Assembly: GCA_947425245.1 (NCBI GenBank) | Contig: CANDYU010000002.1 | Coordinates: 1-64,000, forward strand | Reading direction: 5' to 3' | Length of the DNA: 64,000 nucleotides | Origin: an uncultured Candidatus Saccharibacteria bacterium | GTDB lineage: Bacteria > Patescibacteriota > Saccharimonadia > Saccharimonadales > Saccharimonadaceae | Shown: piece after piece, positions 33,099 through 42,393 of the stretch | How the letters are laid out: the number at the start of each line of letters is the position of its first letter | Numbering within the stretch: position 1 is the first letter of the stretch | Program-made: the position numbers and the translations under genes | Notes under the pieces: model-generated | Seen by the model: the letters and a program-made list of their open reading frames with translations, nothing else | The model's database searches: none | What the model was told of the DNA's origin: nothing

Positions 33099-34222
33099 AA
33101 ACGACTAGGCAAAATATCACCATCAGGCAACTGTTTGAAGGCTATCAAGATCGCGACTGGGACGGTGTAGTTGGCTTTGACGGTAAACTCGATATACGAC
33201 CAAAATACCAGCGTGAGTTCATCTATGACGACGAACGTCAACGCAAGGTTGTTGACACGATAATGCACGAACGACCGCTCAACATTATGTATTGGGTCAT
33301 CAACGGTGATCACTTCGACCTACTTGACGGGCAACAACGCACCCTTTCAATTTGTCGCTATCTCGACCATAAGTTCGCCATCATTAACCAGAATGGCGAG
33401 AAAATGTATTTTGACACTCTGCCAGAAGATGAAGGCGAACGCATCTTAGACTACCCGCTCGAAGTATGTATCTGTGATGGCACGGAGAACGAGATCTACG
33501 ACTGGTTCCGCACCATCAACATTAACGGTATAGCCCTCAATGAGCAAGAAATGCTTAACGCCACCTACACAGGGGAGTGGTTGACTGATGCGCGCCGATA
33601 TTTTAGTAAACCAAATTGTGCTGCTTATGGCTTAGGCAAGGACTATATGAAGGGGTCAGTTGAACGGCAGGATTATCTAGCCAGAGTGATAAAATGGACT
33701 AGTAAGGGAGATGTAAAGGGATATATGGCGGAGCATCGGCGGGACGCCGATGCTGGCGAACTTTGGCATTATTTTGAAAACGTTATTGCTTGGATTAGGT
33801 CAGTGTTTCCCGTTTATCGCTCCGAAATGAAGGGGCTGGATTGGGGTGGGTTTTATAATGATTTCAAAGATCAGACTTTTGATGCTGGCAGTTTGGAGGA
33901 ACAAGTAAAAGTTCTGATGGCAGACGATGAAGTTCAATCAAAATCAGGCATCTATGAGTATGTGCTATATGGTCAGGAAAAGTCTCTCAATCTGTGCACT
34001 TTCGATAACGCCACCAGACGCACGGTATATGAGCGGCAAGGCGGACACTGCCCATACTGCAACCAAGAGCAAGACGGGCAGCACAAAGGTGAAAAATATG
34101 AGATTGCAGAGATGGAAGCTGATCACATCATACCTTGGAGCAAGGGAGGCAAAACTGTCATAGAGAACTGCCAGATGCTTTGCAAGAGACATAATTTAAT
34201 GAAAACTAATCACCTGCTCTAA
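33095..34222 (+). CDS. DUF262-HNH endonuclease, probable partner of the methyltransferase
   Basis: This 375-residue protein has an N-terminal DUF262 domain (IRPKYQREFIYDDERQRKVVDTIM and FDLLDGQQRTLSICRYL with the DGQQR motif). A C-terminal HNH nuclease follows: HCPYCNQEQDG, then EADHIIPWSKGGKTVIENCQMLCKRHN, with two CxxC-type zinc ligand pairs and the HNH histidines at about 345-370. GTG start overlaps the methyltransferase stop, which points to coupled expression. A restriction role is inferred from this pairing; nucleotide-gated cleavage is known for GmrSD relatives. Confidence 0.82.
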   Translation: MKTTRQNITIRQLFEGYQDRDWDGVVGFDGKLDIRPKYQREFIYDDERQRKVVDTIMHERPLNIMYWVINGDHFDLLDGQQRTLSICRYLDHKFAIINQNGEKMYFDTLPEDEGERILDYPLEVCICDGTENEIYDWFRTININGIALNEQEMLNATYTGEWLTDARRYFSKPNCAAYGLGKDYMKGSVERQDYLARVIKWTSKGDVKGYMAEHRRDADAGELWHYFENVIAWIRSVFPVYRSEMKGLDWGGFYNDFKDQTFDAGSLEEQVKVLMADDEVQSKSGIYEYVLYGQEKSLNLCTFDNATRRTVYERQGGHCPYCNQEQDGQHKGEKYEIAEMEADHIIPWSKGGKTVIENCQMLCKRHNLMKTNHLL

Positions 34223-34224
34223 AA

Positions 34225-34752
34225 CTAGATAACTGTGCCTAAGAACAGCCCATCGTTACAGTGCAGATATTTGTGCCGCCAAGTCCTAACCGACATTGAT
34301 TGCAAAATACCATCACGAGTAAAGCACTCTACTCGCTTCGTATTGCCGTTGTAGTAATAGTCGGATGGTCGGGTTTCTGGATAAGTAAATCTTACCGGTA
34401 GTTCTAAATATGTCTTAGGTTGCTCCTGATGCTCGCCCGTCGTTACATTATGCGCTTGTGGCACATTTAGAGCCTTTGCGAGTGGTCTTTCCGGCTGGGC
34501 AAGATATTTATGGGGAATTTTACGTTTATAGCCTCTATAATGATATTTAGCGAGTGCTTCAGCGTTGCTCCAGCTACCTTCCGTCGCTTCGTTGATTAGT
34601 TTATCAAACTCCAGATCCTTAGCACGGAGACGGTTGAAGGTTGATGGAGAAATACCAACACCATAGCAGGCATCTTTAATAGTTAAGCCAGAGCGAATAA
34701 AATCCGCCAGCTTTAGCTTCTTCTCATCAGTAATCTTTGTTGGTCGTGCCAT
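34225..34752 (-). CDS. Helix-turn-helix protein, possibly terminase small subunit-like
   Basis: 175 residues from ATG at 34752. The start MARPTKITDEKKLKLADFIRSGLTIKDACYGVGISPSTFNRL contains a homeodomain-like HTH similar to phage terminase small subunits and transposase-type HTHs. The C-terminal half is basic with aromatic patches (RPSDYYYNGNTK). No terminase large subunit is near, so a regulatory role is as likely. It is convergent with the DUF262-HNH gene, 2 bases apart. Confidence 0.55.
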   Translation of the reverse strand: MARPTKITDEKKLKLADFIRSGLTIKDACYGVGISPSTFNRLRAKDLEFDKLINEATEGSWSNAEALAKYHYRGYKRKIPHKYLAQPERPLAKALNVPQAHNVTTGEHQEQPKTYLELPVRFTYPETRPSDYYYNGNTKRVECFTRDGILQSMSVRTWRHKYLHCNDGLFLGTVI

Positions 34753-35240
34753 AATCTCATTATATCGTGGTAGTGAAAATATTTTTTGCAGAAAAAGAAA
34801 ACCAGCACAGAAACCGCCATTGTGACGCAAAACACGCAAAACATCAAAACCCTGTCACTCTTTTTAGGATATTGAAAAGCGGTGCAAAATACCAGGAGGT
34901 TTCGAAGTTACACCATTCTTAGTCCAGAAAGTGCACCGTGTTCGGCTAGTTTGCTATTTGGACAGGTCGATTAGTTTTGGTATCATAAGCCTAAAACTAA
35001 TCATTATCCCTACTATTAGACTGGAATATTAGCTAAGAACAATACGGCAACGTTTGTGTTTAGGGCAGATTACAGATCGTGTTAGTGTGAGAACGCAATG
35101 TATCCTTTACGACATTCGATCGAAAAATGTCGAAAATACTCAAAGTATGCTAAAATAAAAGCATAGACGTAAAAACATAAAAATAAAAAACTAAAATAAG
35201 AAATAAAAGTATTGCTGTATTTATCATATTGTGATATAAT
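34753..35240. other. Intergenic stretch without a recognisable gene
   Basis: About 490 bases of A/T-rich sequence. No ORF with a plausible start was found. An extended -10 (TGTGATATAAT, near 35230) close to the right end probably serves the following gene pair. A TGCTAAAAT box occurs near 35150. Confidence 0.4.
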
Positions 35241-35267
35241 ATAAGCAGTTTGAAGGGATTAAACTCA

Positions 35268-35609
35268 ATGCAAGATACAGACGCACCAACTCCTCTACAA
35301 AATAGTGAAGACGCAACAAAAACGGCCCTACAGAAGAGCATGGAAAGCGCGGCGTTGTCCGCTGCCAAATATTTTGCGCAAATGATGAACGCTACTAACA
35401 CAAAGATCAAGAATATTCGTCTCGAGGAAATCGAACAATTCGAAGAGAACGGGAAAGACTTCTGGCGAGTAACTATCAGCTTTATTGACGGAAGCGCAGA
35501 CAATCCTATGCAAATTTTCTACGGTGACAATCAGGACAAAAGAATCTATAAAATCATAAACGTAACCGACAAAGATTTTGTAGCCACATCTATCAAAGAT
35601 CGTTTGTAA
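35268..35609 (+). CDS. Small protein upstream of a PIN-domain gene (possible antitoxin)
   Basis: 113 residues from ATG at 35268. The N-terminal half is helical and Ala/Gln-rich (KTALQKSMESAALSAAKYFAQMM). The C-terminal half is beta-rich and acidic (WRVTISFIDGSADNPMQIFYGD). It has its own promoter and lies one base before the PIN-domain gene. That order and spacing are typical of antitoxin-toxin pairs, but no known antitoxin domain is visible. Confidence 0.55.
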   Translation: MQDTDAPTPLQNSEDATKTALQKSMESAALSAAKYFAQMMNATNTKIKNIRLEEIEQFEENGKDFWRVTISFIDGSADNPMQIFYGDNQDKRIYKIINVTDKDFVATSIKDRL

Positions 35610-35610
35610 G

Positions 35611-36207
35611 ATGCTGTCTTCTACGCCAGTCAATGATTTTTACGAGGTTTGCAAACGTAACGGCATCCTGCTTGATACAAATATGCTGATCCTATACATA
35701 GTTGGTCAGAATGGGGAGCAGGCTATAGAAAGAGAGCCGCTATTACACTCGGAAAAGCACAGTCACTCTTGGAATGACTATAAAGTCGTTAAGCAGCTTA
35801 TCGATATTAGCGCAACCAAGCAATTCTTTTTTACTCCATTTTCGACGCCAGAAGTTTCACATCTGCTAGATATAGAACAAAATCATCAAAAATATCAAAA
35901 TTCTAAACCGCACAAATATCACGGCGGAATTATAGAGGTTCTATGCAGTGGTATGGAAATACCCAATCCTACCCGAAATATACTTCAACAGCACGAGCAC
36001 TTGTTAGAGCGATTTGGCATTGCAGACTTATCCATTATACATGCCGCATCAATTTCTACAAAGCCAATAGCGGTATTGAGTGATGATGAACCTCTGTGCG
36101 ACTTGCTTCAATACAGTAATTTACCAGCTATAAGCCTTGCACGACTAAACGCTTTGGGAATAAGCAACCAAAATTTGATAGCTAGAATGAATGCCTTTGC
36201 CATGTGA
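35611..36207 (+). CDS. PIN-domain ribonuclease-like protein (possible toxin)
   Basis: In this 198-residue protein, ILLDTNMLILYIVG (about 19-32) supplies the first PIN acidic residue, the middle part has conserved E (TPFSTPEVSHLL), and FGIADLSIIHAA and AVLSDDEPLCDLL (about 141-175) supply the later aspartates. Together these resemble the metal-binding quartet of PIN nucleases such as VapC, though the protein is longer than typical VapC (about 130). It directly follows the 113-residue gene. Toxin function is inferred. Confidence 0.65.
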   Translation: MLSSTPVNDFYEVCKRNGILLDTNMLILYIVGQNGEQAIEREPLLHSEKHSHSWNDYKVVKQLIDISATKQFFFTPFSTPEVSHLLDIEQNHQKYQNSKPHKYHGGIIEVLCSGMEIPNPTRNILQQHEHLLERFGIADLSIIHAASISTKPIAVLSDDEPLCDLLQYSNLPAISLARLNALGISNQNLIARMNAFAM

Positions 36208-36208
36208 T

Positions 36209-36530
36209 CAAGCAAATCCGTGTCGCTCCAGCACCGCCTTCGCACACTCGATATTAAACCTGTCTAGTGCTACCATATACTTAGTGGGGTTGAGGATTAA
36301 GTCCTTGAAGCCCTGCCAAGCCGAATATAAATCACTAAATTGTTCGTTTGCCCCCTGTTGAACGGACAATTTTTCTGTTAAAGCCCTGAGGGAAAAAATT
36401 TCTCCGTCTTGGTCGACAGTTTCATCTAATTCTTTAAGCCATTTATACGGTTCTACCTCTATCTTTTTGACTGTTAATGCCCTAGGTCGTTTTTGGATTA
36501 CGTACTTGCGATAGTTTACCTATTTCTTGC
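36209..36530 (-). pseudogene. Frameshifted gene remnant, unknown
   Basis: On the minus strand an ATG near 36530 opens MQEIGKLSQVRNPKTT and stops. One base over, the frame continues RALTVKKIEVEPYKWLKELDETVDQDGEIFSLRALTEKLSVQQG and ends AKAVLERHGFA at 36209. The peptide has a coherent helical character, which argues for a real gene of about 105 residues with a single indel. The family is unknown. Confidence 0.45.
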
Positions 36531-36839
36531 ATTTCCTATTTTTCGTTCTTCTTACGGTGAGGGGCGACCAGACGTTGTTGCTCGGCTTTGCATGGTTGTG
36601 GACTGGTGTATCGACCACCCCGAATACACGGCTAAGATCAAGGTTATACCTAAGAAAGACTACCCGGTACTACTAATGCCGTGCGAGTTCTGAGATATAC
36701 ATATACAGGCAAAGAGATTCGAACTTTTAGAGATTTATAGCGCTGCTAGAGCCAGAGAGGCTTAAAACAATGACAATGGAGAAAATAAAAGAAATACAAT
36801 GTCAATGGTATAATTGGTATAGATAACAAGGCAGCATCT

Positions 36840-38362
36840 ATGAATAAAAATGAACCTGCTAAAGACAAAATCTATCAGAAAAGCAGACTATCGGCCTATG
36901 ATAAGGAGAAGAAAGTATTATCTCCTCCACTACTAAGAGCTAACGAAATTGGTGGCGGCATAGCTCCATCATCATGGATCAACGATAGGTTACCAAATAT
37001 TCTTTGGGGGATTCTCTTGAGAGTACGGCGTTCGGAAGACTGGCGACAAAAATATACAGAAATAATGGACTGATTATCTGTACAAAAAGTAGACGATAAA
37101 CAGAAGCATATAACCCATACTGATATCTCCGAACTGCCGGCAATAATCAAAAAAGGCCTCATTAAAAGAATCGTCCAAATATGCGGAAGGAAAACTTTTA
37201 GACCGCTTCTTCTAATAAAGTGCTTGCCAGATTATAGTATCTGGAATGACGCTATCGGTTTAAAAGCACAAGAGAGCGATTGGCAAACTCTCGAAAAATG
37301 CATAGAGCCAATACTGAATCACCAATCACAAGAAGCTACAGATGTTAGATGGATGAAAGCCTATGTGAGAATATTCGTATCGCATGATGTCACTATCCAT
37401 GATCAGATAGATGAGTTGAAGAATTATCCTTATGAGGGTGATCAAAGGTCCGTGAGACCATCAATCCGTGCCTTGGAAATTGGGATAAGTTTAACTAACG
37501 ATAAGACTAGCAAGTGGTGTGAAGAGTTCTGGAATTATTGCTTAGTTAGTACAGAGTGCATTCCTATGTTTGATCCTGACGCCCTCTCCGAACGACTAAT
37601 AAAAGTTTCGAGCGAGAATTTCCGAACCTATAATAAAATATCAGCAACGAGACTTGCATTAATTGAACATTTTCATGATTCTATAAAAACTACTGCCATA
37701 AACCCTAAATTTGAAACAATTTTCGGAATGTCGCAATATGCAATTGATAACGCCTCAGAATGTTTATTGAACAGAACAAGTACAATGATCTCCGGAAGAA
37801 TAACCGTTCGAATATTACTTGAAATCTACATAACCTTAAAATATTTAATTAGTCACGACAAGGGGCCAGAATGCCAATTGTGGGACACCTATAGGGAGTA
37901 CGATTATGGACAGTATAGCCTTATCGACAGTAAATATAGAGAGAATGATTTTCACACCAGTACCGTATATACACCTCTGATAGAATTAATAGCCAATGAT
38001 GAAAAAAGTGTTGAATTCACACCGATTAACCTTGGACATTGGGACAATCTAAACCTAAGAAAGATGAGCGAAGAAGTCGACGAAAAACAACTTTATGACA
38101 AATACTACGATTATGTATCCGGTTTTACGCATGCTAATTGGGGCGCCATAAGGGAGCCGTCGATGCAAAATGCCTGAATCCTCTCCATAGACTTCATAAT
38201 ATCCCAGCATGGGGGTTATTAGTCCTACCAAATGTTTATGAGGATATTAACTCCTTGGTAGACAAAATAGTTGATATCGTCGAGAATCAATACTGCGGAT
38301 TACTAGCCAAGATCAATTCTTTTAAGGATAATCTAGCCAAAGAACGGCCTACCGCTTCATGA
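36840..38362 (+). pseudogene. DUF5677-like gene broken by UGA and a frameshift
   Basis: The frame from ATG 36840 runs to TGA at 37071-37073 and continues in the same frame to 38177. The sequence across the stop (RQKYTEIMD, then LSVQKVDDKQKHITHTDISELP) reads as one protein. ISGRITVRILLEIYITLKYLISHD and YDYVSGFTHANWGAIRE resemble DUF5677. After that, a one-base shift near 38160 gives the expected ending KCLNPLHRLHNIPAWGLLVLPNVYEDINSLVDKIVDIV up to 38362. Two lesions mark a pseudogene. Related proteins occur in accessory and defence-rich regions; function unknown. Confidence 0.6.
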
Positions 38363-38390
38363 GCACAACCTCTAAAGAAACGAGGCTATT

Positions 38391-38855
38391 ATGGCAAAAC
38401 GCCACACATTCAAGAAGGTAAAGCCCGGTGAACCGATACCAGTTACCGCTCGGCAACTTGAAAGTTTCATGCTCGAACATAACGGCAGATTTAATTCGTG
38501 CGAATACGATAAGTTTGAGCGTATGGAATTAATGGAATCGCCCGTTCGTGACGCGATCCATGATTTAAAGACTTATTCCCTAGAAACACTAGCACAGCGC
38601 TTTGATGTGCACCTTTTTGGGCGCGGTAAGCGCGTTTTTGCACGATTGGATGCCGAAGACGACAAATGGTACTACTTTTCCCTCGCATACATTCCACGCG
38701 CACTAAATAACCGCGACGTGAATGACGCGATAGTTCAGATGTTCTTCATTGGCAAATGGCACGTTCATAAGCTTTCGCTCTGGGCTGAGCCGGAAGATAT
38801 CAGCCATTACGGCGACGATTCTAATAAAACATTCTATCATTTAGTCAATAGATAG
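38391..38855 (+). CDS. Unknown 154-residue protein
   Basis: The ORF starts MAKRHTFKKVKPGEPIPVTARQLESFMLEHNG and has mixed alpha/beta character with many charged residues and no membrane segment. Codon use looks coding, with balanced third positions. It lies between the broken DUF5677-like gene and the type I restriction locus. I recognise no domain. Confidence 0.5.
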   Translation: MAKRHTFKKVKPGEPIPVTARQLESFMLEHNGRFNSCEYDKFERMELMESPVRDAIHDLKTYSLETLAQRFDVHLFGRGKRVFARLDAEDDKWYYFSLAYIPRALNNRDVNDAIVQMFFIGKWHVHKLSLWAEPEDISHYGDDSNKTFYHLVNR

Positions 38856-39046
38856 CATCCACTTGGACACAATCGGGTTTTGAAAGTTATTGTGCAGAAA
38901 AAAGAGGTGGGATTTTTTCTCGACCTTGAACGGTGAAATGTTGTGAAATATACGTGTGAAAAGTCGTCCGCAGGCACCGAAATGATGCCATTTATGGTAT
39001 AATATAAGTAAGAATTTTACTAATTAATTGCGGAGAAAACTCGATC

Positions 39047-40543
39047 GTGAACGGCAATATTAAAGACCTAGAAAAGACTCTCTGGGCGGCTGCTGACAAA
39101 ATGCGTGGCGGCGTATCGGTAACTAACTATAAATTCCTGATTCTAGGCTTGATATTCTTGAAATATATCTCCGATTCCTTCGACGAACGCTATAACGCGC
39201 TCAAAGAAGAAGGTCTTGGCCTTGAAGAAGACCGCGACGCCTACGCCGAGGAAAACGTATTCTTCGTACCAGAAAACGCACGTTGGCAATATCTCGTAGA
39301 CCACGCAAAAGATTACAATATCGGCGAAATCCTAGATAAAGCACTCGATTCTATTGAAAAAGAAAACCCGACGCTTAAAGGCGTACTATTCAAAGTTTAT
39401 AACGATCCAGATAACCGTAACGTCAACCTAGGCGAGATTATCGACCTATTCACAAATATCAAAGTTGGCACCAAAGAAGCCGTAGAAAAAGACCTACTTG
39501 GCCGTATTTACGAATACTTCCTTGGTGAGTTTGCCGCAAACGAACTTCAAAAAGGCGGCGAGTTCTATACCCCTGCCTGCCTCGTGCGCACGATGGTTGA
39601 AATTATCGAGCCATACGAGGGCCGCGTTTACGATCCGGCCTGTGGTTCTGGCGGTATGTTTGTCCAGTCTTTGAAGTTTATCCAGCGTCACCAAGGCAAC
39701 GTTCATAATCTCTCTATTTATGGTCAGGAAAAGAATCCTACTACCTGGAAACTTGCAAAGATGAACCTTGCGATTCGTTCTATCGATGGAAACCTTGGCA
39801 AGTTTGCTGCAGATACCTTTACTGAAGATTTACACAAAGACCTCAAGGCTGATTTTGTAATGGCTAATCCGCCATTTAACCTTTCAGACTGGGGACAAGA
39901 GAAACTCCTGAATGACTATCGCTGGAAATACGGCACTCCACCAAAAGGCAATGCAAACTATGCCTGGATTGAACATATGGTATCTAAGCTGTCGCAGAAT
40001 GGCAAAGCAGCGATTATCCTCGCGAATGGTTCTCTGGCCGCTAGTGGACAAGAAGCTGAAATTCGCAAGAAACTCATCGAGGCCGATCTTGTGGATTGTA
40101 TCATATCAATGCCAACAAATCTCTTTTACACTGTCTCTGTTCCGTGTTCAATCTGGATTCTAAATCGTGACAAGAAGCAGAAAGGTCATACATTGTTTAT
40201 CAATGCAAACGACATGGGTGTTATGGTCACGCGTAAGCTACGCGAGCTTTCCGAAGAGGATATTATGAAAATTGCTGGCGTATATCACGCGTATGTGAAT
40301 GACGATAGATATGAAGACACAGTTGGTTTTTGTAAGAAAGTCTTAACTGACAGCATTGAAGCAAACGATTGCACTCTGACACCGGAACGATATGTGGGGG
40401 TTAAAGAGAACGAATCTGATAGTGAGCCATTCGAGAAAAAGATGGGGCGTTTGTCTTTTGAGCTATCTGGGCAAATGAAAAAGTCTGCTGAGCTAGACAC
40501 TGAGATAAAAAATATTTTAGGCGAGATCGGGTATGAAATATAA
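39047..40543 (+). CDS. hsdM: Type I restriction-modification methyltransferase subunit HsdM
   Basis: HsdM, 498 residues, methylates adenine in the sequence chosen by HsdS. An N-terminal helical domain (LEKTLWAAADKMRGGVSVTNYKFLILGLIFLKYISDSF) is followed by the N6-methyltransferase core: GGEFYTPACLVRTMVEII, VYDPACGSGGMFVQS (SAM site) and FVMANPPFNLSDWG (NPPF). GTG start lies after GGAG. A TATGGTATAAT promoter is at about 38995-39005. The gene overlaps hsdS by 11 bases. It appears intact. Confidence 0.95.
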   Translation: MNGNIKDLEKTLWAAADKMRGGVSVTNYKFLILGLIFLKYISDSFDERYNALKEEGLGLEEDRDAYAEENVFFVPENARWQYLVDHAKDYNIGEILDKALDSIEKENPTLKGVLFKVYNDPDNRNVNLGEIIDLFTNIKVGTKEAVEKDLLGRIYEYFLGEFAANELQKGGEFYTPACLVRTMVEIIEPYEGRVYDPACGSGGMFVQSLKFIQRHQGNVHNLSIYGQEKNPTTWKLAKMNLAIRSIDGNLGKFAADTFTEDLHKDLKADFVMANPPFNLSDWGQEKLLNDYRWKYGTPPKGNANYAWIEHMVSKLSQNGKAAIILANGSLAASGQEAEIRKKLIEADLVDCIISMPTNLFYTVSVPCSIWILNRDKKQKGHTLFINANDMGVMVTRKLRELSEEDIMKIAGVYHAYVNDDRYEDTVGFCKKVLTDSIEANDCTLTPERYVGVKENESDSEPFEKKMGRLSFELSGQMKKSAELDTEIKNILGEIGYEI

Positions 40544-41735
40544 GCTCGGTGACATTGTCAAAGAAGCAATTGACTATCGTGGCAAAACGCCAAAGAAGTT
40601 AGGTTTTGAATGGTCTAAATCAGGAATCAGAGCATTGTCTGCTAAAAATATCAAAACTGGACAGATTGTACAGCCAGAATCTATTCGATACGTATCGAAG
40701 GAAGATTATCCAAAATGGATGAAACAAGAAGTCGAGAGAGGGACCATACTTATTACGTCTGAAGCACCTTTTGGTCAGATTTTCTATTGGAATTCTGATG
40801 AAAAAATTGTGCTAAGCCAAAGGCTATTCGCAATAAAAGTTAAGGATGAATTCGATAGCAAGTATGTATACTATCAAATGACGTCTAGTAAGTTTCAGAG
40901 TGAACTAAAGGCTCGCGCGACCGGATCCACGGTGACTGGGCTTAGGCAACCAGAATTAATGAAGTGCGAGATCGACATACCAGATTTAGAAATACAAAGA
41001 AAAATTGTCCGTATTCTCTCTGCTCTCGATCAAAAAATCGAGCTAAATAATAATGAGAGCAATACTTTGCAGTCGATTATTGATACGCAATACCGTAAAG
41101 TTTTCTCTGGAAATGAAAACAATAATAAGGTCAAGGCATCAGATCTGTTTGATTACGAAGGTGGATATTCTTATACGAGCGCCGAGCTAGCAGATGAGTC
41201 GGACATAGGTATGATGACAATTAAAAACTTCGAGCGGACTGGTGGTTTTAAGATCGACGGGTTCAAGGCGCTTAGTCCAAAGAAAGGAACAATTAAAACA
41301 GCAGCTCTATATGATATTTTCATATCTTGTACTGACGTAACTCAGAATGCGGATATTATCGGCAACGCCGTTATGTTACTGGATACCGATAAGTATGGCA
41401 CTATTACTTATTCCATGGACCTCGTAAGGATAATTCCAAAAATTAATCGCTTTGCGCTCTACGCAATATTAAGTTCAAAAGACTTCAAAAGTTTTGCTCT
41501 CGGCTATAAATCCGGAACCACCGTTCTTCATCTGAATAAAAAATGTTTAGCTGAGTATGAGATAGTTTTGCCAGACGAAAAATCATTAGATGTTTTTGGT
41601 GCAACCATAGAAAAAGCTTGTAAGAAGATAGCTATTAATCTCGCTGAAAATAGATGTTTAAGTCAAATACGAGACTCTCTTCTCCCGAAACTTATGTCTG
41701 GCGATGTTAACTTAGATAAGGTTACGAATGAGTAA
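40533..41735 (+). CDS. hsdS: Type I restriction-modification specificity subunit HsdS
   Basis: This 400-residue protein has two target recognition domains separated by conserved helices. The first runs 1-150 and ends in the helix EIQRKIVRILSALDQKIELNN. The second runs about 205-360 and ends in AIEKACKKIAINLAENRCLSQIRDSLLPKLMSGD. HsdS determines the bipartite target sequence, which cannot be predicted here. No internal repeats that would suggest shufflon inversion were seen. It overlaps hsdM and the next ORF. Confidence 0.92.
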   Translation: MKYKLGDIVKEAIDYRGKTPKKLGFEWSKSGIRALSAKNIKTGQIVQPESIRYVSKEDYPKWMKQEVERGTILITSEAPFGQIFYWNSDEKIVLSQRLFAIKVKDEFDSKYVYYQMTSSKFQSELKARATGSTVTGLRQPELMKCEIDIPDLEIQRKIVRILSALDQKIELNNNESNTLQSIIDTQYRKVFSGNENNNKVKASDLFDYEGGYSYTSAELADESDIGMMTIKNFERTGGFKIDGFKALSPKKGTIKTAALYDIFISCTDVTQNADIIGNAVMLLDTDKYGTITYSMDLVRIIPKINRFALYAILSSKDFKSFALGYKSGTTVLHLNKKCLAEYEIVLPDEKSLDVFGATIEKACKKIAINLAENRCLSQIRDSLLPKLMSGDVNLDKVTNE

Positions 41736-42299
41736 TAGGAATCAAATAAAAACTATAAATATTATCGCCAAAAATCCATATGGTGAGACTGTTTATGCTG
41801 AGTCTGTATGTTATGATCCTAAAAAGTATAAAAAACTTGAAGACATTAGCAAGTATATTAAAAAGAAGTTGAAGTGGCCCGATTGCGTAATATGTGAATA
41901 TGATAAATATACGCAGCAATCTATGTTAGTCTGTGACGCTATTTCTAAAAATGGAAGCATTAACTGGTCATTGCCTTTTTGGGAAATTGATATAAAAGAC
42001 GCTTTTGGAAAGGCGTCTGACGATATGATTTCAGTTATTGCCGTATGCTTTGAAAGAGCGCCGGGTTTAGGTGCTGGCCCGGATACGATATTGACGTTCA
42101 TAGAGTTTTTGAAAATTCTTGGTTATTTATTCTTCGCTGCATACTATTTCTTTTTCCCATATAAACTACTTCTGAAAAATATAAAGTTAATGAGATATTT
42201 GTTAAAGACACAATAAAAATACGGACGGAGTGGAATAAAGGTTTTATCTCAATTGACAATTTCCGATATAAGAATGTAATTGAGTATTCTATAATGAAA
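41728..42299 (+). pseudogene. Membrane-associated unknown protein between hsdS and hsdR, likely frameshifted
   Basis: The ORF from ATG 41728 (overlapping the hsdS end by 8 bases) gives 162 residues to TAA at 42214-42216, with a hydrophobic segment at about 130-150. One base over, the frame continues KDTIKIRTEWNKGFISIDNFRYKNVIEYSIMKKTWI to 42299, which reads as a natural extension. Its place inside an hsd operon suggests an accessory protein, but no family is recognised. Confidence 0.45.
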
Positions 42300-42393
42300 A
42301 AAACTTGGATATAAAGTGGTCGATAAAAAATGGGTAAATCATATGGTTAGTAGGTATAAATTACTCGGCGAGATTGTAAAAGGAGAATAAAAA

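Noticed and set aside
35150-35503. Minus-strand hydrophobic ORF of 117 codons
   Set aside because: It is antisense to the better supported 113-residue gene and its composition is that of a shadow frame.
36493-36693. 66-codon plus-strand ORF starting MDYVLAIVYLF
   Set aside because: It overlaps the start of a frameshifted minus-strand gene whose sequence looks more protein-like, has no Shine-Dalgarno and no recognised domain. Its C-terminal half could be a fragment, but I cannot support it.
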